The position numbers and the translations under genes were made by a program. From Chrysaora quinquecirrha (taxonomy: Eukaryota > Cnidaria > Scyphozoa > Semaeostomeae > Pelagiidae), in contig JACTAT010000016.1 of NCBI GenBank assembly GCA_014526335.1, positions 6,069,346 to 6,133,345 on the forward strand: a stretch of 64,000 nucleotides of DNA. The letters are read 5' to 3'. This document shows positions 23,925 through 35,716 of this stretch, piece after piece. Numbering within the stretch: position 1 is the stretch's first letter; every line of letters begins with the position of its first letter. The notes beneath the pieces were generated by a model, which ran no database searches, was not told the origin of the DNA, and was given only the letters and a program-made list of their open reading frames with translations.

Positions 23925-25352
23925 ATGCATAAGGGCTCAAAGGCCACTGAGCAAAATGTCACCGAGCTGTACAAGGAAAACATCAAATTGAGACAAAATC
24001 AAAGTGGCTTTTCAGGAGACGACATAGACGTCGAGGAATGCAGAAATAAAAGACAGTATTTCATTGCGAGGCTGAAGAAAACGTTGAAGCTGATTTGCCC
24101 GATTGTTGTTGTTGTGATTGTTTTTGTGACGTGTATTACAATGTTGTTGATGTATTACATAGGAGTCACAGGCGGCTGGCGGCTCGGCGGCAAAGAACAG
24201 AATATCAATCTGAAACAGAGCGCCACAACGGGGCAAAGAATTGACAAAGATCTACAAGATTGCGAAGCAGGTAATTTGAAAAAGACCTTCCCGGATGTCG
24301 ACTATGCTTTCTATTGCTACAATATATTTCGAGGCTACCCACTTGCAGTCGGCCATGACCCAGGCCTAACCCATCCAATATTCAACTACGACTACAGTGA
24401 AAAGAAACAGTCAGCCGACTGCCGTTTCGCCATCCCAAAAGGTCTCATTTTGGCGCCAGATGTCTCCTGCGTTACTTCATTTACATCAAAGGTAATTCGT
24501 GATACACGTCAGATTTCAAAAGAGCTTTCTGTGTCTGCGCAAGTGTCAGGAGGCGGATTCGGCGTGAGTTTTTCCGCCAGTACAGAATACAAGAAGAAAT
24601 CGTCAGAAATGTCATCGCGTGAGTCCATCTTCATCTACTCACAGGCGAAATGCGATTATTATTACGCCATGTTGGATGAAATAAGCCCGCCAAAACTAAC
24701 AGAATCGTTTCTAAAGTTCGCAAAACAAATAACAACAACAAATGACGTTTTCAAGCTGTTTGACTACTTTGGGACCCATTTCCTGGCGCATGTAACTTTT
24801 GGCGCCAAATTCGTTTACGAATACAAAATGTCCAAAAAGAAACTCCAAACAGCGAGCAGTTCGTCGTTCAGTTTATCTGCGCAGGCCAGTTATTCCGGAA
24901 TGTTCAGCTTCAGCGGAGGAGTAGGAATGAGTAGCTCTCAACAACAAGCAGCGGAGAATTTCCAAAGTCAAGTAGAAACGTCTACGATCGGTATTGGCGC
25001 ACCACCGCCGGCGAATGGAGATACAATGACATGGGCCTCAACGGTAAAAGACAGTCCAGTACCAACACGGTATAAGCTGTTGCCGATCGAGACTTATTCA
25101 CCGCGCGGTATATGGAGAACACAGGTATGAAGTCCCGTTTGATTTTCATGTTATCTTAATTTAAATGCAATAGACGTGCATAAGATGTATAAGAGAAGGT
25201 CAGTTGCATGAAGACAGAGCAGCTCTTTTGAATTCCTACACAAATGGCAATCTAGCTATTCTTCTCTTATTCAATTTTGATTGATGGGTGGCTTAAACCC
25301 TTCCAACTCTAGCATCTAAATTAGTAAGTAATGAAAAATTACCTAGTTAAGG

Positions 25353-25388
<36 letters not shown>

Positions 25389-25800
25389 TACTAACTACAC
25401 GTATTTTTTTTATAAGAAACTCTTTATAAGAAACCCAGACTCTCGAATGGCCAAAAATTTAAGAAACTCCAGAACTTGAAATTTTTTACGTAGGAAACTT
25501 TTCACCTCATATATCGAAAAATCTTCTTTTATTTCCCGTGCGTCTGCAGTAAAGCATTTCTGTCACAACCGGACAAACAGGAAACCCATGTGCTTTCAAA
25601 TACGATCAAAAAATAGGTTTGTAACATCATTCAGATAGAATAACTATGATGTCAATATGGATATTCAAGAAACTCTTAAGAAACTTCGAGTACTCAAAAT
25701 CTGAAAATTTCAAGAAACTTTCAGTACTGGATCAATTTTTTAGTTTCTTATAAAAAAAGACATGTAACTAACTAACTAACTTGCTAACTAACTAGGTAAA

Positions 25801-25837
<37 letters not shown>

Positions 25838-25916
25838 TAATAACTAACTTAATAACTTACTAGCTAACTTACTAACTAACTAACTGTCTAACTTACTTGC
25901 TATCTAACAAGGTAAA

Positions 25917-25956
<40 letters not shown>

Positions 25957-26790
25957 CAACTTAATAACTAACTTAATAACTTACTAACTTACTAACTAAC
26001 TAACTAGCTAACTAAGTAGCTAACTCTAGCATATAAATAAGTAAGTAATGAAAAACTACCTAATTAAGCAACTATGACCAAATTACTATCTTAATTAAGA
26101 AGTAACTATCCAAGTAACTAACTAACGATTTAACTAACTGTTTAAGTGACTCAGACAACACCAGATGTTTCATATTGAATCAAAGATTGTTGAATTTCAG
26201 GTGTCGACTACAAAGCCGTTTCTTTACTCATAAAGAAAGCGAAAACCGAATACTGCGGTGAACTGTTGAAGAAAGGGCAGATAGATTCATGCAAACAACT
26301 AGAAAGCTTCACACAATTCAAAGGATTGTCATTGGGCCTAAGTTATTATCTATCAATGGCGGCCAACTTTGATTCATGCATCAACGCATGCCTGGAAGAC
26401 TCAAGATGCATCGCTGTTAATTTTCAATCTGATTCTGACAAATGTTATCTTTTCAACAGCAAGAAGAGGCACACTGCACTGAAAAATGACAAAAGTTATA
26501 CAGTGCTGTTCATCGAAAACATGAAGCTACTTGATGTCAATATGACTATTAATAACGCAGCTATGAAGGCAGCCGTCACAGAGCGCGATGGAGGAGGTCA
26601 AGTAGATAACGAAGATGAATGCGCATGGAGATGTATGAGAATTTCCAAGACCTGTATTGCTTATACAGTATCCCAAGTACCAAGCTCCTCAAAGAAGCTT
26701 TGCAAACTTTACAGAGAAGCTGTTATAGCGGATGAAACAATAGAAATTAAAGCTAACTCTGTCTTGAATATAGTAACTAAGTTTCCTTAG
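23925..26790 (+). CDS. Membrane-anchored MACPF protein with two apple/PAN-like modules
   Basis: Predicted exons 23925-25107 and 26201-26790 total 1773 nt (590 residues). The donor CGCG|GTATAT and acceptor TTGAATTTCAG give matching phase. Reading through the donor instead gives a stop within 25 bases. Residues 1-56 are polar and basic. Residues 57-80 form one hydrophobic helix, so a type II membrane protein is likely. Residues ~110-415 are the MACPF (membrane attack complex/perforin) fold, with the signature YFGTHF at 281-286 and a Gly/Ser-rich SFSGGVGMSSS stretch at 328-338. Residues ~425-490 and ~530-570 carry cysteine patterns of apple/PAN modules (SCINACLEDSRC; ECAWRCMRISKTC). MACPF proteins oligomerise into pores in immunity, venom or development. 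Whether this one forms pores is not shown by sequence. A TTTTTTTACAG acceptor at 23850-23860 suggests a 5' UTR intron. Confidence 0.85.
25108..26200 (+). repeat. MACPF intron with TAAC microsatellite
   Basis: The 1093-bp intron is largely (TAAC)n/(CTAA)n, at 25352-25396 and 25768-26030, broken by TTACTTAC and AGGTAAAT variants. The array is split by the MITE at 25398-25764, which inserted at one of its many TA sites. Confidence 0.9.
25398..25764. mobile_element. CACG-end MITE, AAGAAAC subfamily, in the MACPF intron
   Basis: 367 bp, flanked by TA (25396-25397 and 25765-25766). The ends are CACGTATTTTTTTTATAAG and the inverse CTTATAAAAAAAGACATG. AAGAAAC occurs at both ends and about six times inside, several followed by TTCGAGTACTC or TTTCAGTACTGG. 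Confidence 0.85.
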
Positions 26791-26800
26791 ATCCTTGACC

Positions 26801-27112
26801 CCCTGGGGGGCTCTCAAGACTTTTGCAAACGTGGATGTCAGTCCAAAAATTTTGCAAAAACCCTAAAAAATATCAGCAAAATTTTTGGTGACCCAAATAT
26901 ATCATTAAAAAAATTCCTTCAGTGCCCAAAAATTTCATGAAAATAGCTCTTTTCTTCCTTCTCCCGCATATATTTTCTGAACTGTAACCCAAAAATATCA
27001 TCTGGCCTTTTTAAAATTGCTGATCCAAAAACAACCGCATTAGGGAAAAAACTAACCCAAAAATATCGCACGGACGCCCAAATATGCAAATGTCTTGAGT
27101 GCCTCCCCCGGG
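26801..27112. mobile_element. Small MITE directly after the MACPF stop codon
   Basis: CCTGGGGGGCTCTCAAGACTT at the left is mirrored by GTCTTGAGTGCCTCCCCCGG at the right. The interior is rich in CCCAAAAATAT words. It begins about ten bases after the MACPF stop, so it probably supplies 3' UTR sequence. Confidence 0.7.
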
Positions 27113-27589
27113 CCTCGACCTCCAGATGTGTTGATTTCAACTACTATCAAACTCACTATAATTATATAAATCTTATCTTTTCAATCAATAGAGCTACCTT
27201 CACTACTAGAACTTTTGCACTTACGCCTCTTCCTCTTAATTTGGAGAATTTTGATGACGGTTCAACGTCCTTAGTTTTAGTGTCGAGCGAAGCTGCAGCA
27301 GCTATAATCTTGATAATGTCGATTATATAGCCTTGAAAGTATTAAAATTTGAAACTAATTTGAAATAATGGATAAATATCATGTGTCAGCATATGTCCAG
27401 TTTAGAATTTGAAAAGAATTGGCAGAATAGGCTGAGTAACATTGAAAAGAAAACAGGGTTGAATATATTGAATACAGGATGTTCTAGGGAGAAAAACAAC
27501 ACAAATTAGGGTACATCATTCATGATATTAATGCTATTGGGCCTCCTGTGGCTGAGAGTGAGAAATTTCATCCCGGTTATTATCAGCAG
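27113..27589. other. No feature recognised
   Basis: AT-rich spacer between two small inverted-repeat elements. I see no reading frame or motif that can be supported. Confidence 0.4.
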
Positions 27590-27841
27590 TTATTACCCTA
27601 TGGTCAGGGCCACAACTCTATTATGCAATCAAATTGGCTGAAAACGTTCGAATTCGACTTAGTGATAGGGCCTTATTATCTGGTAGTGCCCGCTTATTAC
27701 CTCACAACTAGAATTCGAATGTGTATACGGCGTTTAAAATGCAGCTTCGTTGTAATGGCTTCATGCGCGACTCTTTTGAAGACAAAACACGAGATTCAAC
27801 ACCGTTAGGGATCATGAAAATGTCCTGTCCATAGGGTAATA
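27590..27841. mobile_element. Small MITE with TTATTACCCTATGG ends
   Basis: The left end TTATTACCCTATGGTCAGGG has an inverted partner CCTGTCCATAGGGTAATAA at the right. The internal inverted pair TCGAATTC / GAATTCGAA lies near 27650 and 27715. The open frame at 27548-27808 falls inside and is not a gene. Confidence 0.6.
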
Positions 27842-28225
27842 AACCATATAATAACTGTCTCCCAGGGCAATACCAGAAAATATTAACAAGAAGCCGTCAG
27901 TACAAAACCTAGCTTGCGAGGTATATTATTATAGGGTTATCTCATCCCTTATAGATTTTCAACCTTGTTGCTATGCTTCGCCCACTCTGTGTAGGGTATT
28001 CAAATGCCTCCATTTCTGGGGATATTCTTCGAAAACTCAAATTTTCAATTATTTTGCGCATAACTGTGTGGTGTGTAGTGGAAAAATAATTTCATAGAAC
28101 TTAGCAACGTATTAAGTACGATCGACACCGAACCGAATGCTAGTTTTAATAGATAATTACTATTTTTGAAATAGTGTACAAAATCTTAGCATATCTAGTT
28201 TGTCCTGAAATTATTCAGGCAGATA

Positions 28226-28500
28226 CACGTATTTTTTTGTAAGAAACTTTTTATCAGCATCTCAGACTCTAAGTTTGCCGAAAAGTTTAGCAACTGCAGT
28301 ACTGCAAAATTAAGCCAAGAAATGCTTCACCTACACTGCTGGCAAAAATTAAGTAGCCACCCCCTACATAGCGTGTGATTCTAAGCTTGAGCTTCGATTT
28401 CTTTAAAACTATGTATCTACTGCCTTGAGTTGAAGAAACTTTTGAGCCCAAAGTTGGAAAAAGTGTCTTTTGTAAGGCTGCTTAATTTTGGCCAGGCAGT
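28226..28500. mobile_element. CACG-end MITE fragment, AAGAAAC subfamily
   Basis: It starts CACGTATTTTTTTGTAAGAA after TA at 28224-28225 and contains AAGAAACTTTTTATCAGCATC and AAGAAACTTTTGAG. No right terminus is found before the next element, so it is truncated. 27842-28225 to its left holds nothing recognised. Confidence 0.55.
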
Positions 28501-28520
28501 CTCCGAAATATCTTATTGGA

Positions 28521-29228
28521 TAAGGCTTCCGTTTACACACGAGTCACGAAAAGTGACCCGATACAATTTTTGTTCACCTATCCGTACACATTTTGTACCT
28601 GCTAGGAAAGAGGATCAATCTTGTACCTGTTCGGATCAAAAAGTGATCCGCTACAGTGTAAACGCTTCTATCCGATACACTTTTTTTATGCTGATTCGCA
28701 AAGAGGCCATTTTCCATTCACATCGAGGTTAAATTTTCCCGCACAAATTTAATCTAGTTGCTTGTTGAGTCGTGGAATTACAAACATCATTATTGAGAAA
28801 TGATTTTGACAATGAAAAAGAAAATGTGCGTTTTATCATTCTCTTCTTGGATTTTACTGTCTCCAGATCAATGCCAGCAGCAGCTTTACTTGTCTTGAAT
28901 TCAAGAACCACTCGAAGCAAGAGAGATATCTCCTCTTTTGTCCATGCAAAGTTTTGTTCTTCTTCAACATTGTTATTCGTATAACTTTGAGGTTTTTAAT
29001 TTGCTTTTGTCATCACCTCTTGTTATTTTTATCTTCTGCCAAATCACAATCGTTACTTTCTGGCGCCAAAAACATTAGGCCTTGTTGTTGTTGTAAGATG
29101 AGATGTCAAAGTGCGCATCCTTGATTTAGCGAGTGTAAACGGAAAGTCAAAGAGAACATGTTTTCATACTGGAAACACTTTTTGTAGCGGATCAAAAAGT
29201 GATCCGATACAGTGTAAACGGGGCCTTA
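28521..29228. mobile_element. MITE with TAAGGC-CCGTTTACAC ends
   Basis: The left end TAAGGCTTCCGTTTACAC and the right end GTGTAAACGGGGCCTTA form the terminal inverted repeat. GGATCAAAAAGTGATCCG-type palindromes and GTGTAAACG recur inside (28635-28672 and 29178-29220). It resembles 22948-23646 in sharing CCCCGTTTACAC ends with the end word reiterated inside, so the two may belong to one superfamily. Confidence 0.75.
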
Positions 29229-29494
29229 GTGTTTTCGGCACAATCAATGATAATATTGTTGTCAAAAATGTATAAATCGAATTGTTCTTTTCGAGGTTCT
29301 TTTGAAAGCTTTTGGAAAAATTTGCTTTTAAGGGGATTTTGAGAACTTGGACATTTCATATTTGTTTTGGCTCTCAAATTTCCTTTTGAGTCCTATTGAG
29401 TGTTCCTAAATGGTAGCCAAACTTAGTTTTTTCGAGTTAAGAAACAATCCTCTCTAACAAAAACGTTTTATTTCCCTCTCTTTATTCTTTCATT

Positions 29495-29582
29495 GATGAA
29501 AAGTTGCTTTCATTTTCAGGCTTCTTAGTGATAGAACGCTGTACCGCAACATATTTCTTTGAGTCCGGATTGAAGATCTTAA
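29495..29582 (-). pseudogene. Short fragment related to exon 1 of gene A
   Basis: The minus strand encodes PDSKKYVAVQ and KKPENESNF, aligning with PESKKYVRVE and KKAENESNF of gene A (residues ~34-57). DNA identity to 14543-14626 is high over about 85 bp. The match stops abruptly beside a MITE at 29587 on one side and fades near 29490 on the other. It is best read as a broken copy of a third family member, or as an exon whose neighbours are unrecognised. Confidence 0.8.
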
Positions 29583-29586
29583 CGTA

Positions 29587-29947
29587 CACGTTTTTTTATA
29601 AGAAACCGGTTTATAAGAAACCTAGAACTAGACACCCCAGAAGTTAAGAAACTTTTAGAAGTAGGAGGAAGGAGTTAAGAAATGTAAGAAATTTTTGTGT
29701 CAGTTTTCAAACATACTGATTTTACATTTGTGGACGTAGTAATCAATTCTCAAGCATATCCGTGCGATTTCTCGCACCAGAATGGCTAATTCTTTGTAAT
29801 ACAATAAAATAATAATTTGCCTGCTATATTCACGTTTGTTATCGTTTTTACTGCAATTTATTTTCATTAAATTAAGAAACTGTTAAAAAACTTTTAGAAC
29901 TAAAATTGGGCCAAAATTAAGAAACTTTTAAAATTAGGCCAGTGGCT
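29587..29947. mobile_element. CACG-end MITE, AAGAAAC subfamily, right end lost
   Basis: TA at 29585-29586, then CACGTTTTTTTATAAGAAAC with a second TTTATAAGAAAC directly after. AAGAAACTTTTA occurs repeatedly to 29935. No inverted right terminus is present. Its left edge cuts the gene-A-related fragment. Confidence 0.65.
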
Positions 29948-30069
29948 AGTACTCTGTTATCAAAACGAAAAATCCTTTCCTTCATCTTCGTTGGAAAGTC
30001 TTTCAAACGAACAGGGGCAAGCAAAGCAAAGATCTTTTATGTTTTCCAGAACAACAACAACATTACAGT

Positions 30070-30469
30070 ATAGATCACTTCGGCATGACGTCAGACAGCA
30101 TTAAAATCTTTTCAAATCACATGATATCGAGTTTTCGATATGAAAACCTTTTAAAAGCAGCCAAAACTTAGTCTAGGTACAAAGTTTCACTGTCCTAGCA
30201 CTTGTGTTCTTAATTTTATGAGCATTCAAAGTTCCCGATTGCATAAAGGCTTTGACCGCAAAAAATGAACTTGGTGAAACTTTTTACCCCACACGCTCAA
30301 AGCCCTTATAAAATCTTGAACTTTTAACGCTCGTAAAATCGATTATACAAGAGCTTATATAGTAAAACTTTGCACCTAGACTAATTTTTGGGTGATTTAT
30401 ACGATTTTGGCATCGAAAAATTGATATCTTGCGATTTCGACAAATTTTTTTCTACCGAAATGATCTATT
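30070..30469. mobile_element. TAGATCA-end MITE, copy 1
   Basis: It begins TAGATCACTTCGGCATGACG and ends CTACCGAAATGATCTA, giving inverted ends TAGATCAyTTCGGyA. It aligns end to end with 52298-52693 (shared AAACTTAGTCTAGGTAC and GAACTTGGTGAAACTTTTTA). Non-coding. Confidence 0.8.
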
Positions 30470-31400
30470 TCCAAGTCTGAACAGCAGTGGCTGAAAGTGC
30501 GAAACATGAACTTCTTTGTCGATTTTCTGAACCAAATTTATCATGCAAAGGTTAGAAAGTATGTTTGTGGGACTTAGATTCTGATGCTGTACAATACTGT
30601 ATGCCGCTATTTTTTAGCTATCCTTTGTAATTTCGAGATTCCGGTATTCTGGCCTTTACAGATTTATATATAAACGGGTTTTTTATCCAAACCTTTCACG
30701 ATTTGGATATTTTTCATAGATTTTATGATTCGCAGCTTTGTAAATTACAGAATTGTGTTTTAAAAGTAAACCTACATTTATACGTTCCGGCTTTTACGGA
30801 TCCCGGTACTCCAGTATTCCGGCATTCCGGAATTCAGCAAACATCCTATATGTTTCACAGTCCCTCTAAATAGGGATTTAGAATAATTAAAATTATAAAA
30901 GTTAAAGGGTATTGACAAGGGGTTACAGCCCTTCTAATCAGAGATGCAAAAACCCTGCACACCTACCCACCTGGTTCACACCTGGTTTTGAGGAAGGCTT
31001 TTGCTAAAAAATGAGGAAGGTTTTGTAGTCAAACGGCTTTTTTATATTTTTGTGTTCGAAGAACTTCGAACACATTGGTGTGGGGTGGATGTCACTCACT
31101 CACTCACCAACTAACCAACGCTTGAACAATGGAAAACGTGTAACAATAGGGCCATTGTCAAGAATGCCATTAGGGCCATTGTCTCGGCCATTTATGCGCA
31201 ATTTGCGGTTAGTTGTTCACAATTCGGCCTGCAAGCACTTTTGTCAATCTGGGGTCATGTGACAACTGACTCATCCTTGTTTACTAAATGGAACTGGAAG
31301 ATTGCCACCTTGCTTTGGTAAATGACATTTCAGGCATTCTCAACATTTAACAAAGAGTTTTGCCAAAGAGCGGCAATTTCAAAACAGTTTTCAAAACAAA
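30470..31400. other. No gene seen
   Basis: The interval contains a patch of CCGGTATTC and CCGGAATTC words at 30640-30840 and otherwise unremarkable AT-rich DNA. The open frame at 31050-31262 lacks any supporting feature. Confidence 0.4.
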
Positions 31401-31419
31401 TCATCATTAATATTATCCT

Positions 31420-31835
31420 CACGATGAAAATCGTCATAATAATAATAATAATGATAATCATCATCATCATCATCATCATGATTACTATCACCACCATTGA
31501 CGGTGTGCAACATCTAAAGGAACGCTACCACCACCACAACCAGCCCTACAACCATCACCTCGACCACCCCTATCACCACAACTGGAACCACCCCTACAAC
31601 CATCACCTCGACCACCCTTATCACCACCACCACAACTACCCCTACAACCATCACCACGATCACCCTTATCACAACCACCACAACCACCCCTTCAGCACCG
31701 CAACCACCTCTATCACCACCACCATACCCACCATACAACCACAATCACCCCTACCAACCAGCATCATGATCATCGTGTTCATCAACATCATCATCATAAC
31801 CACCACCATTATCATCATAATCATTATCGTCATCG
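31420..31835. repeat. ATC / CAC-rich simple-sequence tract
   Basis: 31430-31490 is an ATA/ATC array. 31525-31740 is built of CACCAC, CTACAACCATCACC and CTTATCACC units of about 30-60 bp. 31760-31835 returns to ATC. The long frame across it (His/Tyr/Pro-rich) is compositional. 31836-32618 beyond it holds nothing recognised. Confidence 0.85.
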
Positions 31836-32628
31836 TTGTGCATACCGATGAACATCTTTCATCATTTGACCGAAATAGCTATATTCAACCAGAGTCGTTC
31901 TTCGAACATGCCCATAGGGCCCCTATGTTTATATATTGCGGACAATAAATCACGAACAACCTTGAATTATTGAAAATCATTCAAACCGCATGCAGTTAGT
32001 TTATGCTGCATTTCAAAATAAATCAAAGTAGGAAAATCAGGCTTTGTTGATCATTATAATAATAGAAAGAAAATCCATCATCTCAACCCTTTGTACGTTA
32101 CTACAATGCTGTGATCACCTTCAGCTTGGAAAGTTGGAATCAAATTTATGAATCACCCTCTTAAAACTGTAGTCTCCCTGATATTAAAGCCTGATTGCCA
32201 ACTTTGTAAAACCTAATAGGTCTTTATGTACATGTGTTTTTGTCTCGTGCGTGCAGGAGTCTGTCTGGCTTTTTTTCGGCAATTTTATTTCGTGTTAAAG
32301 TGTTGACTTACCCTAAGTCTAAATATTTCTTTATCCGAACACAAATTCATAACCGAAATGTGACAGCATTGAGGAGGAGACAGCGAGAAAAGTAAACGGA
32401 GATTTAGACTTATACTGTTGTGCAGGTCACGAATAATTAATGAGCTTGCTGGAGGTTTGTTGTTTCTGCAAATGCTCAGGAGGTATGATAACAATTGCTA
32501 TGCAGTGAATGAAAAGAATTGATATTTCTCAGGCAAATTTTACAGGCCCTTTTATTAATTAATTCTATTTATGTTATCTACGCTAATATGAAAACCTCCT
32601 TGCAATTTTCATACTACGATTACTCCTC

Positions 32629-34565
32629 GATTATCTTTAAAACACGGAATATGAAATGACGGAATGGAATGACGGAATGACGGAATGGAATGGCGGAAGG
32701 ACGGAAATGACGGAATGGAATGAGGGCCTATTTAGTAAATACCTTGAATTTCACCCGAAAATGCTTATAAATCTTTGTTTCGGCTTCTAAGTAACAGATA
32801 AATATCAATAAAACATCGAGATCCATTGAATTGTACGTTTTATAGCACCATTCCATGTTTTCTAAAACGATTCCGTGTTTTCTAAAACGATTCCGTGTTT
32901 TCTAAAACGATTCCGGGTTTTCTAAAACGATTCCGTATTTTCCAAAACGATTCCGTGTTTTCTAAAACGATTCCGTGTTTTCCAAAACGATTCCGTGTTT
33001 TCAGAAACGATTCCGTGTTTTCAAAAACGATTCCATAAAATGCTTGGGAATCCCCTTTTGTCTGAAAAGTGATTGCCGGAAATAGCATGTAATTAAATCT
33101 TTGTTTTGTCTAACCTGACATTCAACATATGTGGTCCTTTGCTGTGTTTCTTTTTCTGTGATGGACTAAGTGCTGGAAAGATGTCCGTGAGCAAATCATT
33201 CAGGGTTGTTTATGAGACATTTATGTGCTAGGAACAGACGACCGATTCCTTTGTAGATGGACGAGGATTTTTTAATTCCCTAACAAGAAAACATTTTTCA
33301 AAAGAAAACACTTGATTTGCTGAAGTCCTCCGAATAATTCTACATGGAGCGCTACTGTTCTATCGTCAGAGACTTTTTTATTACTTATACTCAATGTTCT
33401 GTTATTTTCGATCGACTTTTTTATTACTTATACTCAATGTTCTGTTAGTTTTGATCGACTTTTTTATTACTTATACTCAATGTTCTGTTATTTTCGATCG
33501 ACTTTTTTATTACTTATACTCAATGTTCTGTTATTTTCGATCGAGATCTTGTTTCAGTTCCAAGCAATTTAAGTAACTTTTGACTGTTCTGTTCGTCTTT
33601 TTACTATTCGCCTTTTTGCTATAGCTTATCGATATAAAGAAGCTGTACAGTAAGAAATAGTCATGCTCCTTCCTTAATACCTGATTACTTTTTAATGCAC
33701 CCCTCCAATTTTGTGCCTTCAATAAATGCGCCTCTAACTTTTGTGCAATTTCTTGTTCAACCTTATTTCTTGATTTAGCTAGGATTATATCACAAAATCT
33801 ACTTTTCTACAAATACAATATGGGGTGAGTTTGGCGAGTTTTATCCAATAGTTAATACGATGCAATTCAATGATCCCGTACAAGTTCAACTTCGCTTTAT
33901 AACCAAGTTCAACTTCGCCTTATAACCAAAACAACAGCAACAACATCAACTACGCCGAAGCTATGGGGCATTTATTGCGTCTGGTGACCAGAATAAAGAC
34001 TTCGAATGCTTTCGAAAAGGAAAATAATCACTCAAAGGAAAATCGAACGAAAATTACATAAATCAACATTCTTTACAATCCATCAGCATCTACACAGCTA
34101 TTTTAAAGGACTCCCTCGTCATTAAATTGAATGAGTGAGACATGAATGAGACAGTTTTGTCAACACTAAATTTCTCTGACAATCACTTTTCAGACAAAAG
34201 GGGATTTCCAAGCATTTTATGGAATCGTTTTAGAAAACACGGAATCGTATTTGAAAACACGGAATCGTTTTAGAAAACACGGAATCGTTTTAGAAAACAC
34301 GTAATCGTTTTAGAAAACCCGCAATCGTTTTAGAAAACATGGAATGGTGCTATAAAACGTACAATTCAATGGATGTCAATGTTTTATTGACATTTATCTG
34401 TTACTTAGAAGCCGAAACAAAGATTTATAAGCATTTTCTGGTGAAATTCAAGGTATTTACTAAATAGGCCCTCATTCCATTCCGTCATTCCGTCATTCCG
34501 CCATTCCATTCCGTCATTCCGTCATTCCATTCCGTCATTCCATATTCCGTGTTTTAAAGATAGCC
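32629..34565. mobile_element. Mutator-like (long-TIR) non-autonomous transposon
   Basis: Two inverted arms of about 380-450 bp (32629-33080 and 34180-34565) enclose a 1.1-kb core. The outer ends are ATCTTTAAAACACGGAATAT and its inverse. A 10-bp direct repeat ATTACTCCTC flanks it (32619-32628 and 34566-34575). Each arm has a minisatellite of ACGGAATGGAATG units near the tip and AAAACGATTCCGTGTTTTC units nearer the core. Long arms plus a 9-10-bp duplication are typical of Mutator-like elements. No transposase is left inside. Confidence 0.8.
33370..33546. repeat. 43-bp tandem repeat, four copies
   Basis: The unit contains GACTTTTTTATTACTTATAC then TCAATGTTCTGTTATTTTCGA. It is repeated with a 43-bp period inside the core of the Mutator-like element; copy two has one or two changes. 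Confidence 0.9.
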
Positions 34566-34575
34566 ATTACTCCTC

Positions 34576-35420
34576 TAATTTGCTGTGTTTTATTTCAATG
34601 CTGCTGAATTGTTCTCAAAGAACGAGGAACGCGGAAAAGGAACAAGGAACTCCAGAAATGCGGAAATACTGCCGATAGCAGACATCTTTAGGCTGGAAGC
34701 AATAAACCGAAGTGTAAACAAGATAGAAGAAAGTTCTCTCTGCTTGGAAATATTCTCACGGTATGGCTAAGAATTATAACTGTCGTTCTTCTTCCATTTG
34801 CGATCAAGAAGCTATTTCTGTTAATTTTGCTATCTGTTATCAACTAATCGTTGATCATCTACTGTTTTTATAATTCAAGTATCTAGGCCAAGTAAGCCTC
34901 TAACTTAATTACACAAATTAAAAGTATTAAAATAATCTATTAAATCTAAAAAAATTGATATAAATACAACAATAAAATGCACTGCTTCTTTACAAATTAG
35001 AATACAATATTTCTAACACAAAGAGTCTGTTCAATCTAAAAACAACAAAATAAACAATCTATAAAATTGATCAGCTCAGCAGCCAGATGAACTTAAGTGA
35101 CAAACAGAGGGCAAAAATTGTTCTACTTTTCCAAGAGACACTCTTCTTTCGGTTTCAAATAGAGGTAGAGGGCACAACATTGAAAAGTGAATCTCATCCC
35201 CTAGAATGTTTTCACCGAATGTGTTGGGATGTTTGCTATTTCTTTCTGTCCTAGGGATTTTGTTTTTTTTTTCGAATCTTTCTTTCCGCTTTCTTGCTCT
35301 ACAATGTTGAAATTTATACAGAATTTGATTAATTAAAAGAGTTCTAGGCAGTAAAAAGCACGAAAGCAATGTATAGTATATAAACAGGAAACAGATACCT
35401 TACGGATAGATCCTGATGAA
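34576..35420. other. No gene seen; second LINE-tail-like piece
   Basis: 34886-34960 resembles the LINE-tail-like sequence at 6405-6540 (TAGGCCAAGTAAGCC, then TTAATTACACAAATTAA). The remaining sequence has only unsupported short frames. Confidence 0.4.
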
Positions 35421-35423
35421 AAA

Positions 35424-35716
<293 letters not shown>

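Noticed and set aside
31322..31948. 208-residue frame, His/Tyr/Pro-rich
   Set aside because: Built from CAC/ATC simple sequence; overlapping minus frame is equally open and glycine/valine-rich.
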